Positions 9,099 through 18,970 are shown, numbered from the stretch's first letter. The stretch: 64,000 nucleotides of DNA from Haloarcula marismortui ATCC 43049 (GCF_000011085.1 NC_006396.1:1550001-1614000); one strand, 5' to 3'. Made by a program: numbers and translations. The notes: generated by a model not told the origin, from the letters alone.

Positions 9099-9899
9099 TT
9101 ACTGCTGGCCGAACCACTTGTTCGTCAGGTCCTGGTAGGTGCTGCCATCCCTGACGGTGGACAGGCCGTCGTTGAGTGCCTGCGTAAACTCGTCGTCGCC
9201 ATCGCGGACGCCAAAGCCGAAGTTCTCGCCCGTCTCGTAGGTGAAGGCGATGGTGACCGGGCGCTGGGCGGCGAATGTCTGTGCGACCGGCTCGTCGATG
9301 ACGACGGCGTCGATGTTGCCGTTCTGGAGGTCCTCGACAGCCAGCACGTAGTTGCCATAGGAGTTGTAGTTCGACTCATCAAGGTTCCCCGGCGAGATGA
9401 GTTCGTCCTGTACCGTCGTCTCGCCAGTTGTCCCCTTCTGTGCGCCGATAGGGCGTCCGGAGAGGTCCGACAGAGACGCCGGCGAGAAGTCGCCGTCCTC
9501 GCGGACGACAATCGCCTGATTCGAGCTGTAGTACGGGTCAGTGAAGTCGATGGTCTCGTCGCGCTCGTCGTTGATCGTCATCCCTGCGGCGACTACGTCG
9601 ATGTTCTCGTTCGTCAGCGCCGGAATCAGGGACTTGAACTCGAACTCTTCCCAGCCGGCCAGGGTGTAGTCGGTCTCGTCGATGACCGCTTCGAGCAGGT
9701 CGATGTCGAATCCGACGAGTTCGCCGTCCTGCTTCATCTCGAACGGGGGGAACCCCGGTGCAGTTCCGGCAGTGATTTCGGTACTGCCGTCGCCGCCGTT
9801 ACCGCCACCGCCGCCGAAACAGCCGGCAAGTGAGACGGTTACTGCGGTTCCACCGACCGTGGAGAGATACTGGCGTCGTGAAAGGCCGTCGTCTGACAT
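9099..9899 (-). CDS. amino acid ABC transporter substrate-binding lipoprotein
   Basis: 266 residues from the ATG at 9899; an ATG four codons upstream is less likely because the Tat motif then sits deeper. The N terminus has LSRRQYLS (twin arginine) and a lipobox ending LAGC, followed by a glycine-rich linker, so this is a membrane-anchored extracellular binding protein. The family 3 binding-protein fold shows as FPPFEMKQDGELVGFDIDLL near the mature start and DAVVIDEPVAQTF in the second lobe. It is the first gene of the transporter operon. A charged or polar amino acid is the likely ligand; the exact one is unknown. Confidence 0.9.
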   Translation of the reverse strand: MSDDGLSRRQYLSTVGGTAVTVSLAGCFGGGGGNGGDGSTEITAGTAPGFPPFEMKQDGELVGFDIDLLEAVIDETDYTLAGWEEFEFKSLIPALTNENIDVVAAGMTINDERDETIDFTDPYYSSNQAIVVREDGDFSPASLSDLSGRPIGAQKGTTGETTVQDELISPGNLDESNYNSYGNYVLAVEDLQNGNIDAVVIDEPVAQTFAAQRPVTIAFTYETGENFGFGVRDGDDEFTQALNDGLSTVRDGSTYQDLTNKWFGQQ

Positions 9900-9959
9900 A
9901 GTCCTCACCACACGACAGACCGGAATATATCTTACGTGTTAACCACGTGGTACTCGTAT

Positions 9960-10448
9960 TCAATCGTCAGCGCGTGCTGTGTGCTGGGTATCGGCCGATT
10001 GCACCGACGGCGACTCCGCCGTATCGGTGTAGGCCCACGCCGTCGCCGCGACCATCGCGCCGAAGATGAGCTGTGCAGCACCGTGGTGGAGCACCTGCGC
10101 CGTGGCACCGAAGTTGAAGATGGTGTTTGCGCCGAGGAGAATCTGCATCGGAAGCACGACCGTGGCGACGCCTGTTGCGAGCTTGATCCGCCGGCTGTAC
10201 TCACCACGCCATGCGGCGACCGTCGAACCGAGAATGCCGAAACCGGTAACCATTGCGACTAAACGGTGGAACCACTCGACGAAACTCGCCCAGTTTGCGG
10301 GGAACAGCCCCATCCAGCCGTCACAGAACGGCCAGCGTGCCTCACAGGTCAGCCCGGCACCAATAGCGCCTGTGTACACGCCGAGCAGGATGAGTGCGAA
10401 CGTCAGCACCGTCGTCGTCGCCACCAGTCGGCGGAAACGGGTGGTCAT
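9960..10448 (-). CDS. ctaA: short CtaA/COX15-like heme A synthase
   Basis: 162 residues from the ATG at 10448. Four membrane helices are visible. Conserved histidines sit in VEWFHRLVAM and in AQVLHHGAAQL, with a cysteine pair in LTCEARWPFCDGW. These match the heme-binding and cysteine features of CtaA, which converts heme O to heme A for cytochrome oxidase. The protein is half the length of the bacterial enzyme (about 300 residues, eight helices), as in other archaea where a single four-helix unit probably dimerises. No oxidase genes flank it. The C-terminal 20 residues are polar and dispensable-looking. Confidence 0.85.
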   Translation of the reverse strand: MTTRFRRLVATTTVLTFALILLGVYTGAIGAGLTCEARWPFCDGWMGLFPANWASFVEWFHRLVAMVTGFGILGSTVAAWRGEYSRRIKLATGVATVVLPMQILLGANTIFNFGATAQVLHHGAAQLIFGAMVAATAWAYTDTAESPSVQSADTQHTARADD

Positions 10449-10576
10449 ATCTAGCACTTCGGTTGCACGTACTTATGCTCTCTTTTCCCGCTCTACCCAC
10501 GAGTGCAATTATCTTTGCTGATACTCCCGGAGTCATCTTTATCTACAGGTGTGTTGGAATGGAACATAGCTAGCTT

Positions 10577-12490
10577 ATGTTCGAACAGATCCGCACCTAC
10601 ATCTACGGCCAGGGGTCCCGTTCTTCGGACGCTACGGCCCGGCGGGCGGATGGGGGATTCGTCGCGAGTGACGGACGGACTCGCTTTTTGACCGACGCCA
10701 TTGACCCAGACTCGCCACATCTCGACGATTGCTTTGAGGACCCAGATAAGGCCGCTATTGGGACCCAGCACGTCGAGCGGCAGTTCGAACTCGGCCCTGA
10801 CGAACTTCAGGCGCTGATCGGCGACTACGAAGCCGCCGGGATCAGCCAACACGAGTTCGTCGCAACACAGAGCTTTGTTACCGAATCACTCGTCGAAGGT
10901 GCGTTCGACCAGCTCCGGGACGAACTCGGCCCGGACGCACAGGCCGCTATCGACGCTGTCGAGGCGGAGCTTCACGACGGGCTGCAAACGACGCAGTCTG
11001 TCTCTCAGGCTGGCGTCAGCGCATTCACCGATTCTACGGCAGATAGCAACTCCAGCGGTGGATTCGATTATCACGACATACTGCAGCATATTGGAACGCC
11101 GCTCTTTGTTCTGGATCCGGACGGCGATATCCTCAGCTGGAACAGTTCGATCGAAAACCTCACGGGCGTCTCCGAGGCCGAAGCAAAGGAGATGGAGATG
11201 GCGAGCATGGCGTTCTATCCGGACGGCCGGCGCGGACAGACGCTCGCTGACAAGGTTCTCGACGCCCCTGAGACGACCCACACAGAGTACGATGTGCCGA
11301 AAGTCGAGGACGAGGACTTCACACTGTATCGCGACACGAGCGTGATGGCCGACCAGCACGGGAACGAACGCCACATCTCGTTCAGCGCTGCCCCGATTTA
11401 CGATGACGACGGCGAACTCATCGCGGTTGTCGAAATGGTTCAGGACCGAACTGACGAGGCCAACCGTCACGAGGCCGTGACGAGCCTGGTTGATGAGGTT
11501 AAATCGACTATGGCTGCACTCAAGAACGGGCGCCTCGATGCCCGGGCGTCGTTCGACCGGACCGACGTTGGCCAGTACGTTGATGACCAGCTGTACGAGG
11601 TCGTCGGTTCGCTCAACGATATGGCCGAACAGGTCGAGCAGTTGGCAGATCAGGTGGACGAGCAGGCACAGCAACTCGCAGTCACTATCGAGCAAGCGAA
11701 TTCGTCCGCAGAGGATGTCGAGACCCGGGTCACCGAGCAGACGGACTCCCTCACAGAGGCGGCCGACAACATCCAAGAAATCGGGGCCGGGATGGAGGAG
11801 GTCGCCGCGACGTCTAGCGAAGTGGCGTCGGCGGCCCAGCGCGCGAAGGCGGCCGCAGAAGATGGGTCAGACGCCGGTGAAGCAGTTATGGACGTTACCG
11901 ACGGGCTCGCCGAGACGAGCGAAGACCTCGTGGACACCGTCACTGACCTTGACGACCAGATGGACGAGGTGAGCGAGATCGTTGAGATAATCGCTGACGT
12001 GGCGGAGCAGACGAATATGCTCGCGCTGAACGCCAACATCGAGGCGGCCAGAGCCGGCGAAAGCGGGAGCGGGTTCGCTGTCGTGGCCGACGAGGTGAAG
12101 ACACTCGCTAACGAGACAAGCGAGTACGCCTCCGAGATCTCGACGAGCATCACTACGATTCAGGATCAGGCGACCGAGACGGCCGAGATGGTCGAAACCT
12201 CCCACGAACAGGTCGAGCACGCGGAGTCCGAGATTGCAGACGCGCTGGATGCGCTGGACGAGATTTCCGACGCCGTCGAGGAAGCGACACGGGGCATCCA
12301 GGAGGTCGCCGACGCCAACGACGACCAGGCGAGCGCTATCGAGAACGTGACTTCGATGGTCGAGGACGCACAGAACCACGCCCAAGAGGCTGAAACGGCA
12401 ACGAAGGAAATTGTCAAGGCCACCGACCGACAGGAAGACGCGGTCACCGAACTGACCGACCGGGTCGGCGAACTCACCAACACGAACTGA
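10577..12490 (+). CDS. soluble methyl-accepting transducer with PAS domain
   Basis: 637 residues with no membrane helix, so a cytoplasmic sensor. Residues 1-155 are a helical region of unknown role, about 165-290 a PAS domain (TPLFVLDPDGDILSWN; YDDDGELIAVVEMVQD), and 300-630 a long coiled coil. The signalling tip, about 473-510, contains ADVAEQTNMLALNANIEAA and the interaction sequence for CheA/CheW. Glu/Gln pairs on both coil arms could be methylation sites. It should report an intracellular cue such as redox state or energy level to the flagellar (archaellum) motor. No che genes are adjacent. The PAS ligand is unknown. Confidence 0.92.
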   Translation: MFEQIRTYIYGQGSRSSDATARRADGGFVASDGRTRFLTDAIDPDSPHLDDCFEDPDKAAIGTQHVERQFELGPDELQALIGDYEAAGISQHEFVATQSFVTESLVEGAFDQLRDELGPDAQAAIDAVEAELHDGLQTTQSVSQAGVSAFTDSTADSNSSGGFDYHDILQHIGTPLFVLDPDGDILSWNSSIENLTGVSEAEAKEMEMASMAFYPDGRRGQTLADKVLDAPETTHTEYDVPKVEDEDFTLYRDTSVMADQHGNERHISFSAAPIYDDDGELIAVVEMVQDRTDEANRHEAVTSLVDEVKSTMAALKNGRLDARASFDRTDVGQYVDDQLYEVVGSLNDMAEQVEQLADQVDEQAQQLAVTIEQANSSAEDVETRVTEQTDSLTEAADNIQEIGAGMEEVAATSSEVASAAQRAKAAAEDGSDAGEAVMDVTDGLAETSEDLVDTVTDLDDQMDEVSEIVEIIADVAEQTNMLALNANIEAARAGESGSGFAVVADEVKTLANETSEYASEISTSITTIQDQATETAEMVETSHEQVEHAESEIADALDALDEISDAVEEATRGIQEVADANDDQASAIENVTSMVEDAQNHAQEAETATKEIVKATDRQEDAVTELTDRVGELTNTN

Positions 12491-12630
12491 GGTCCGCGGC
12501 CGGTCCATCAGGCGGGTCCCCGGCGGCGGCTGTTTTCCAATTGATGGGACACGACCGGGGCAAAAACCGCTGCAACAAGCCGACATTCGACAACCGTCGT
12601 TGTACCGCTCGTCCGTTGACGGTAAACTTG

Positions 12631-12640
12631 TCTTTTTTAC
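12631..12640 (+). promoter_or_regulatory. TATA-like element of malic enzyme gene
   Basis: CTTTTTTACA is centred about 26 bases before the ATG at 12662, consistent with leaderless initiation. The T run might also end the transducer transcript. Confidence 0.4.
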
Positions 12641-12661
12641 AGTAGGGTTCGACATCCGGAT

Positions 12662-14914
12662 ATGGGACTTGACGAGGATGCACTGGAGTACCACCGGAGC
12701 AAGCCGCCGGGGAAGATAGAGATTGCGACAACGAAGCCGACAAACACACAGCGGGACCTTTCGCTGGCGTACTCGCCCGGCGTGGCCGCGCCGTGTGAGG
12801 AGATCGACAAAGACCCTGAGAAGGCCTTCGAGTACACCGCGAAAGGGAATCTCGTGGGCGTCGTCTCCGACGGGTCCGCCGTGCTCGGCCTCGGCGACAT
12901 CGGTCCGGAAGCCGGGAAGCCGGTCATGGAAGGAAAAGGCGTGCTGTTCAAGCGGTTCGCCGACATCGACGTGTTCGACGTGGAACTGGACACGGACAAC
13001 GCCGAGGCAATGATACAGACAGTGGAGGCGATGGAGCCGACCTTCGGCGGTATCAACCTCGAAGATATCGCCGCTCCGGAGTGTTTCGAGGTCGAGCGCC
13101 GACTCAGCGAGAAACTCGATATCCCGGTGTTCCACGATGACCAACACGGGACCGCAATAATCTCCGGTGCGGCGCTCGTCAACGCGGCCGACATCGCCGA
13201 CAAGGAGCTGGATGAACTGGAGGTTGTCTTTTCCGGGGCCGGGGCCTCAGCTATCGCCTCGGCGAAGTTCTACGTCTCCCTTGGCGTCTCGAAGGACAAC
13301 ATCACGATGTGTGACTCCTCGGGCATTATCACCGAGGAACGAGCCAACCACGAGGAACTCAACCGATTCAAACAGGAGTTCGCCCGAGACATCCCGGAGG
13401 GTGGCCTCGCCGACGCGATGGACGGGGCGGACGTGTTCGTCGGCCTTTCAGTCGGCGGCATCGTCGACCAGGAGATGGTGCGGTCGATGGCCAGCGACCC
13501 CATCATCTTCGCGATGGCGAACCCGGACCCCGAAATCGCATACGAGGACGCCAAGGCCGCCCGCGACGACACGGTGATTATGGCGACCGGCCGTTCGGAC
13601 TATCCGAATCAGGTCAACAACGTCCTCGGGTTCCCGTTCATCTTCCGTGGTGCGCTCGACGTGCGGGCGACCGAAATCAACGAAGAGATGAAAGTGGCAG
13701 CGGCCCGCGCACTGGCCGACCTCGCAAGGCAGGACGTGCCCGACGAGGTCGTCAAGGCCTACGGCGACCAGCCGCTGCAGTTCGGCCCCAACTACATCAT
13801 TCCGAAACCGCTAGACCCGCGGGTCCTGTTCGAGGTGACGCCTGCAGTCGCCGAAGCCGCCATCGAGAGCGGCGCGGCACGGACGGAACTCGACACGGCG
13901 GCCTACGTCGAAGAACTCGAAGCGCGGCTGGGCAAGTCTCGCGAGATGATGCGTGTCGTGCTCAACAAGGCCAAGAGCGACCCCCAGCGGGTCGTCCTCG
14001 CCGAGGGCCACGACGAGAAGATGATCCGCGCGGCCTACCAGCTGGTTGAACAGGGCATCGCCGAGCCAATACTCATCGGCGACGCCGACCAAATCGAGTC
14101 CACGCGTCGGAAGTTCGGGCTGGAATTCGACCCCGTCGTCGTCGATCCCGAGACAGCCGACGTGGCCGACTACGCCGACCGGTTGTACGAACTCCGCCAG
14201 CGGAAAGGCGTCACACGCCGCGAGGCCGACGAACTCATTCGGGACGGGAACTATCTCGGCAGCGTGATGGTCGAAATGGGCGATGCCGACGCGATGCTGA
14301 CCGGCCTGACCCATCACTACCCTTCGGCCCTGCGCCCGCCGCTGCAGGTCATCGGGACGGCCGACGACGCCGACTACGCGGCCGGCGTGTACATGCTGAC
14401 GTTCAAGAACCGCGTCATCTTCTGTGCGGACACCACGGTTAATCAGGACCCCGACACGGATGTGCTGGAGGAGGTTACCCGGCACACCGGGGAACTGGCC
14501 CGTCGGTTCAACGTCGAACCGCGAGCGGCGATGCTGTCGTACTCGAACTTCGGCAGCGTCGACAACCTCGGGACGAAGAAGATCCGCCGGGCGGTTTCGC
14601 GCCTGCAGGACGACGACCGTGTGGACTTCCCCGTCGACGGCGAGATGCAGGCCGACACCGCTGTCGTTGAGGATATCCTGCAAGATACCTACGAGTTCTC
14701 CGAACTCGATGACCCCGCGAACGTCCTCGTGTTCCCCAACCTCGAAGCCGGGAACATCGGCTACAAACTCCTCCAGCGACTGGGCGGCGCTGAGGCCATC
14801 GGACCGATGCTCGTTGGCATGGACAAGCCGGTCCACGTCCTCCAGCGCGGCGACGAGGTCAAAGACATCGTGAACCTTGCGGGCGTCGCCGTCGTCGACG
14901 CACAGCAAGAGTAA
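12662..14914 (+). CDS. maeB: malic enzyme fused to phosphotransacetylase-like domain
   Basis: 750 residues. Residues 1-420 are the malic enzyme: [15 protein letters not shown], the lysine region [29 protein letters not shown] for metal and substrate, and the nucleotide fold [17 protein letters not shown]. It oxidatively decarboxylates malate to pyruvate, with NADP preferred in this family. Residues about 430-750 are a phosphotransacetylase-like domain ([36 protein letters not shown]) that in MaeB proteins has a regulatory or oligomerising role rather than proven transferase activity. It feeds gluconeogenesis or NADPH supply, linking to ppsA in this window. A T run follows the stop. Confidence 0.93.
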   Translation: MGLDEDALEYHRSKPPGKIEIATTKPTNTQRDLSLAYSPGVAAPCEEIDKDPEKAFEYTAKGNLVGVVSDGSAVLGLGDIGPEAGKPVMEGKGVLFKRFADIDVFDVELDTDNAEAMIQTVEAMEPTFGGINLEDIAAPECFEVERRLSEKLDIPVFHDDQHGTAIISGAALVNAADIADKELDELEVVFSGAGASAIASAKFYVSLGVSKDNITMCDSSGIITEERANHEELNRFKQEFARDIPEGGLADAMDGADVFVGLSVGGIVDQEMVRSMASDPIIFAMANPDPEIAYEDAKAARDDTVIMATGRSDYPNQVNNVLGFPFIFRGALDVRATEINEEMKVAAARALADLARQDVPDEVVKAYGDQPLQFGPNYIIPKPLDPRVLFEVTPAVAEAAIESGAARTELDTAAYVEELEARLGKSREMMRVVLNKAKSDPQRVVLAEGHDEKMIRAAYQLVEQGIAEPILIGDADQIESTRRKFGLEFDPVVVDPETADVADYADRLYELRQRKGVTRREADELIRDGNYLGSVMVEMGDADAMLTGLTHHYPSALRPPLQVIGTADDADYAAGVYMLTFKNRVIFCADTTVNQDPDTDVLEEVTRHTGELARRFNVEPRAAMLSYSNFGSVDNLGTKKIRRAVSRLQDDDRVDFPVDGEMQADTAVVEDILQDTYEFSELDDPANVLVFPNLEAGNIGYKLLQRLGGAEAIGPMLVGMDKPVHVLQRGDEVKDIVNLAGVAVVDAQQE

Positions 14915-14928
14915 CCGATATAGCTGTC

Positions 14929-14934
14929 TTTTTT
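14929..14934 (+). terminator. T-run terminator after maeB
   Basis: Six consecutive T residues begin 15 bases after the maeB stop codon. Archaeal RNA polymerase terminates at such oligo-T tracts. No strong hairpin precedes it. Confidence 0.5.
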
Positions 14935-15022
14935 ACGCGTTTACTGCGGAACGCGGAGAGCGCGCTTCGCACTGAAACCAGTTCGAAAAACCAGCGTTCA
15001 GGCCCCTCGCCGGAACGCGATG

Positions 15023-15283
15023 TCACGTACCGTCTCGCCGTCGACCACGAGTCGGTGGGTGGATAAAGAGCGCATCGATGACCGCCACAGCGCCGACGAG
15101 TGCGCCGCCAGCGATTGCCGCCTGAAGTGAGAGGCCCAGAACAACCGCGGCGGCGAGTGTGAAGATGAACACCGCGGGGATGACGGCGAGTACGAGGTCG
15201 TGCCGCGTCGGCGACTGATGCGGCAACAGTTGCTCGGCGTACTGTCCGCTGAAACCGTCCGGTCCGTCAGTTCTGGTACTCAA
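15023..15283 (-). CDS. small two-helix membrane protein
   Basis: 86 residues. A polar N terminus of about 30 residues is followed by two hydrophobic helices (LVLAVIPAVFIFTLAAAVVLG and SLQAAIAGGALVGAVAVIDAL) and a basic tail (PPTRGRRR). Positive residues at the end suggest the C terminus stays in the cytoplasm. I recognise no enzyme or transport motif. A hydrophobic glycine/alanine-rich hairpin of this kind is common in haloarchaea. Function unknown. Confidence 0.65.
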   Translation of the reverse strand: MSTRTDGPDGFSGQYAEQLLPHQSPTRHDLVLAVIPAVFIFTLAAAVVLGLSLQAAIAGGALVGAVAVIDALFIHPPTRGRRRDGT

Positions 15284-15616
15284 CGTAGCTCACCTCCCAC
15301 TGTATACTATCCTATTTCTAATACATAAAATTTGGTCTGTGTGACGTTGCCCAAACGTACGTGATAATAGGTGCAACTATTTTCATAACTTATGGAGATT
15401 ATTACCTGTGAAAGACAACTGACGGAGAGCCTTGTAGCCCCCGGCTACAGGTATTTCTATCTGTATTCAAGTATTCTCTCAGAACCGCAGTCGTATGTGA
15501 TATTTCAAGCACGATAGCCGTATACTGAGCAAGGCGTTACAACAGCTACGTGCCACTGCTGACAGCGATGTGAAAGAATACGATGTCGCCGGTCGCCGAT
15601 TGCTGGACGGGTTCCG
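15284..15616. other. AT-richer non-coding stretch with a GC hairpin
   Basis: No convincing gene is seen in about 330 bases between two leftward genes. The part from 15300 to 15570 is clearly lower in GC than its surroundings. It holds a perfect 7-base inverted repeat with a 3-base loop (TGTAGCC / GGCTACA, 15433-15449). A weaker inverted pair CTCAG / CTGAG lies just after it. This could be a terminator or a decayed mobile-element end; no transposase fragment is visible. Confidence 0.4.
15433..15449. repeat. perfect GC hairpin
   Basis: TGTAGCC, three C residues, then GGCTACA: 7-base perfect arms. It is symmetrical, so it would fold in RNA from either strand. It is not followed by a long T run. 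It lies in an AT-rich gap, so either a structured RNA element or the end of a lost element is possible. Confidence 0.5.
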
Positions 15617-16279
15617 TCAGTCCGACGCCCCGCCACGCTCTGCGCGTGACGGCGGTGGAACGCGTTCGTTTACGGTCGGCGCGTCAGGGAGAACGCACCG
15701 GTCCGGCTCGCCGTTGACGTGTGCGTACTGGTCAGGGGCGTTTGCCAGTGGGTGAGCGGGGTTGCGGTCGCCGGAGATCCGCGCGGCACGGACCTCGCCG
15801 AACCCATTGATGCGTGCCTGAATCCCGCGCCAGTGCAGCCCTGTCGCCGCCGGAACCGACACAGAGTGTGGCGGGTCGTAGGCGGAGCCGTGCGAGGCAA
15901 GGACCTCCGCGTTCACGTTCTCAGCGAGCTGGTCGTGGTCGATGAGTAAGCCGACGCGGGCGTTGGGCGGCGCCCGTCTCGCAAGCACGTCGAGTCCCAG
16001 ATGGAGCGCCCGATACTCCGCGACGTTGTTGTCGGGGCAGGTGTCTGGGACTGAGAGCCTGACAACGCGCTCACCGTCGAGCGTTTCGACGACGACACCC
16101 AGCCCGCCTGTCGGGCTATCCGACTCGCTGCCGGGTGATGTCGTGCCGTTGTGGGGTCTGAACGACCCGTCTGTGGCGATGTAGAAGTCTCGATGGTGAC
16201 TCCGCGGCGGATGCGCGATGTGCGGCGTCGGTGATTCATCGAACAGGTCTCGAAGTGACGGCCGGCCGTAAGCGGCCAT
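15617..16279 (-). CDS. rnhA: RNase HI-family protein
   Basis: 220 residues. The RNase H fold is marked by the first strand with Asp37 (FYIATDGSF), Glu88 (NNVAEYRALHLGL) and Asp114 (VGLLIDHDQ), three of the usual four acidic metal ligands. The fourth, normally Asp in an N..AD.LA context, appears as His176 in DRNPAHPLAN, which is a substitution worth noting. The enzyme would cut RNA in RNA-DNA hybrids, removing primers or R-loops. The first 28 residues and the last 40 are extra and polar. A strong TATA (TATATTTAAAA on the minus strand, about 16300-16312) lies 27 bases before the ATG, so the message is leaderless. Confidence 0.82.
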   Translation of the reverse strand: MAAYGRPSLRDLFDESPTPHIAHPPRSHHRDFYIATDGSFRPHNGTTSPGSESDSPTGGLGVVVETLDGERVVRLSVPDTCPDNNVAEYRALHLGLDVLARRAPPNARVGLLIDHDQLAENVNAEVLASHGSAYDPPHSVSVPAATGLHWRGIQARINGFGEVRAARISGDRNPAHPLANAPDQYAHVNGEPDRCVLPDAPTVNERVPPPSRAERGGASD

Positions 16280-16299
16280 AGTTTCTATTGGGTAAGCAG

Positions 16300-16312
16300 G
16301 GTTTTAAATATA
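16300..16312 (-). promoter_or_regulatory. TATA box of rnhA
   Basis: Minus-strand TATATTTAAAACC is centred about 27 bases before the ATG at 16279. This is one of the best matches in the window to the haloarchaeal TATA box at leaderless spacing. Confidence 0.6.
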
Positions 16313-16456
16313 TTCCCTCGACGGGGGTGTCGCTCCGGTACAGCGGTTTGAACGGTCTACTGGGCAGCCTACCGCTCATTTCAGACCCACCCCACACCGA
16401 ACCTGTTAGCAGGTGAGAAAGAGTTATATCGGTGTAGGACAATGTTACCAATACAC

Positions 16457-16570
16457 ATGACTCCAACGAAAATTCGTGAACGACTCGAAGAGTCAGAGGA
16501 CCGGGTCGACACAGAGCTGTTCGTCAGCGCGTTAGAGTACGTCCGGGACGACGGTCGCACGCGTCGCTAA
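16457..16570 (+). CDS. 37-residue charged micro-protein
   Basis: ATG at 16457, stop TAA at 16568-16570. The translation starts MTPTKIRERLEESEDRV and is helical and strongly charged, with no cysteine or membrane segment. Support comes from a TATA-like GTTATATC at 16423-16429, about 30 bases upstream, and a T5 run six bases after the stop. An in-frame ATG at 16442 would add five residues but lies too close to the TATA box for leaderless initiation. Function is unknown. The gene is short, so chance cannot be excluded. Confidence 0.5.
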   Translation: MTPTKIRERLEESEDRVDTELFVSALEYVRDDGRTRR

Positions 16571-16575
16571 CCCCA

Positions 16576-16580
16576 TTTTT
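16576..16580 (+). terminator. T-run after the 37-residue gene
   Basis: Five T residues start six bases after the stop codon at 16570, consistent with an archaeal oligo-T terminator for a short monocistronic transcript. Confidence 0.35.
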
Positions 16581-16676
16581 ATCGTGGCTAGCGGCTGAGC
16601 GTACTGGGTCTAGCGATGGTGAGCGGCGAGACTAGCGGATTTGTGCGATACCTGTTGAGCACTCCCGTTGACCTGC

Positions 16677-17372
16677 TTAGTCGTCAGTGAGTTGCCACCC
16701 GTCGCCGGCCGATTCAACGACACCCCGCCGTTCCATCTCGGTCGTGACCTCGCCCAGTCGGTTCGGCTGTGCGATCTCTAGGTTCGTGCGGCTGACGCCG
16801 TGGTACTCCCGGAGCAAACGGCGGATGTCGTCCTCGGTGTGGGTCTGCTGGTCGCTCTTTGCCATCACGCCCGCCACAAGTTCGACCATGTCCTCGACGA
16901 AGTTCCAGGGGTAGACGACCCAGGTCCACTCATCGAGGGACTCGCCGACGAACTCCGGTTCGTGGTCGCTGGTCTGGAGTAACTGGAGCGTCGCCGTTCG
17001 GACGCTGCTGGGGTTTCGGTCACGCACGCACTCGGCAGCCGTCTCGATGGACTGGCCGGTGTCGGCGATGTCATCGACGACCAGCACGTCCTTCCCCTCG
17101 ACCGCGCCGTCGGCCAGCGGATATTTCACCTGTGCCTCCTCGCCTTTCGCCGCGGTCCCGACATAGTGTTCGACTTTCAGGCTCGCCAGGTCGTCCAGCC
17201 CGAGGAAGTCACAGAGACAGCGCCCGCCGAACCAGCCGCCCCGTGCCAGCGCGACGACCACATCGGGTTCGAACTCGGCGGCCTTCACGTCGTCAGCCAC
17301 ATCTCGACAGAGGCCGTAGATGTATTCCCAGTCGGTGATGGTACACGAGAACTCATCCGGTAGCTCGCCCAT
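16677..17372 (-). CDS. phosphoribosyltransferase with C-terminal winged helix
   Basis: 231 residues. The PRPP-binding loop VLVVDDIADTGQS lies at about residues 96-108, preceded by VVVALARGGWFGGR, so the first 160 residues are a type I phosphoribosyltransferase, probably acting on a purine or xanthine base. Residues about 170-231 (EDDIRRLLREYHGVSRTNLEI to GVVESAGDGWQL) read as a winged helix. A phosphoribosyltransferase joined to a DNA-binding domain recalls regulators such as haloarchaeal GfcR, although there the HTH is at the N terminus. It could salvage bases, regulate, or both. It is monocistronic and upstream of it lies truD, also leftward. Confidence 0.8.
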   Translation of the reverse strand: MGELPDEFSCTITDWEYIYGLCRDVADDVKAAEFEPDVVVALARGGWFGGRCLCDFLGLDDLASLKVEHYVGTAAKGEEAQVKYPLADGAVEGKDVLVVDDIADTGQSIETAAECVRDRNPSSVRTATLQLLQTSDHEPEFVGESLDEWTWVVYPWNFVEDMVELVAGVMAKSDQQTHTEDDIRRLLREYHGVSRTNLEIAQPNRLGEVTTEMERRGVVESAGDGWQLTDD

Positions 17373-17442
17373 ACGAGATGGCGTGTGTGGCCGGACTTAA
17401 CCGTTGCATATTCCGCATCAGTTGCCGAGCACGGTTGAACCG

Positions 17443-18825
17443 CTACGCGTCCGGGTCGCCTTTCCGGAACTCCCGGAGGAGGACCGTCGCGTAGCTCCCC
17501 TTTGGCAGCGAGAACGAGAACGTCAGGTCGGCGCTATCGCGCTCAACACCGAGGTCCGTTCGGAGCAGGATGGCCCGCCGCGTCCCGTCGCTGTCGAACG
17601 CGCCGGGGAGGTCGAAGTCGCCCTGTTCGAGGCCCACGTCGTCAAGGACTTCACGAGCGATATCGCCCGGTTCGCCACTGCCCAGCTCGGTATCGGTCCC
17701 GACCAGCGGCGCGGTGACAAACGCTCTCCCGCGCTCGCAGTGGCGCTCAACGGTCGACAGCCGCTTGGCAGTGACTTCCTGGGTGCGGTCGGCGTCCGGA
17801 ATCGGGAAGTCCTCGGGCGCGTCGCTGTCACGGAAACAGACTACGTCGCCTTCCACGGGCCGGTCGAAGGGGAGGCCCCGTTCCAGCCGCTCGGAAAGGA
17901 TGCGGTTGAAGACGTACGACTGGGCGGCGTTGACGAACAGCGACTGGAGGTTCGACGGCAGCGCCTCCAGTGCCTCGCGGAAGTCTGCCGGCTCGCTGGC
18001 CCCGTTCTCGACCAGCCGGTGACAGATAGAGCGCTCGTAGCCCAGCGCGCCGGGCAGCCTGTCCAGCGCGCCGGCCCAGTCGTGGGTTTCGTCGACGTAT
18101 CCCCGCGCCTCCTGCGTTGACTCTGGTTCGCGCTCGTTCGGGTTTCCGACGTAGGCGAGAACCGCGTCTTTCCACTCGCCACGGGCGATGGCTAGCCCGA
18201 CCTCGTGGGTGACCGGTCGGCGCGACCCGAACCGCTGCTGGCCGAAGTAGTTGGGCACGCCGACCGTCGTGTCGCCGTCAGGCAGCGTGGCGTCGCTGGA
18301 CCAGCCTTCGCTCGTCACTGAGTCGTCCCCGTTGGCGAACGCCCGGAGGTCCGCTACGACGCTGGCGGCATTGTCGGTGTTTTCCGTGTCTCTGACGACT
18401 ATCTCGAAGGCGTTGCCCGCCAGGTCGCCGAAGAGAATCGGGCGGCCGGCGCGACCGATGACCTCGATGTCCGTGCCGCCGATTTCCGGCAGGTCCCCGG
18501 CTGCGACCCCTTTCACCGAGAATAGCTGGGTCGTGACCGCGCGCTTGTCTTTCGTCCCCGCCCACGACACCCGTTCGCGGGAGATGCCCAGCCGGTCGGA
18601 GAGCTTGCTGGCGAAGTCGTTGGTTTCCCAGTTCCGTAGCTCCGCCCGGAAGACGAGATGCGGGTACGCGCCGGTGTCGGCGTCGACCGGTTCGGTGTCG
18701 AACGCCTCCAGTTCCCGGACGCGGAAGTCCGCGGGCGACGAGCGGAGGCGGCCGCCCACCCCGTCGGCGTCGCTGACGTAATACTCCATACCGACCGCCC
18801 GCTCGATTGGGTGGGCCGCTTGCAT
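17443..18825 (-). CDS. truD: tRNA pseudouridine synthase D
   Basis: 460 residues. TruD makes pseudouridine 13 in tRNA. The family signature [14 protein letters not shown] contains the catalytic Asp93. Downstream, [20 protein letters not shown] and the TRUD insertion domain follow, ending in the [20 protein letters not shown] strand. The length agrees with other archaeal TruD proteins (about 400-460). An internal ATG 12 codons in is an alternative start, but [15 protein letters not shown] is usual for haloarchaeal members, so the longer form is kept. Confidence 0.93.
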
Positions 18826-18970
18826 TGGTCGACTGTTCGCGGCTCGGCGCTTATGATTGGCGTTTGCGGACTCGGCGTGGGTCCGTCTCTCAGCCGATAC
18901 CTAGTGTTATCACGGGACATACTCTATCTAGCACAGGTCGTGGCTATGCGGGCGACCGGAGAGCACCACG

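Noticed and set aside
15570..15755. 61-codon plus-strand ORF at the RNase H end
   Set aside because: Mostly antisense to rnhA with no recognisable feature. Only the first few codons lie in the gap.
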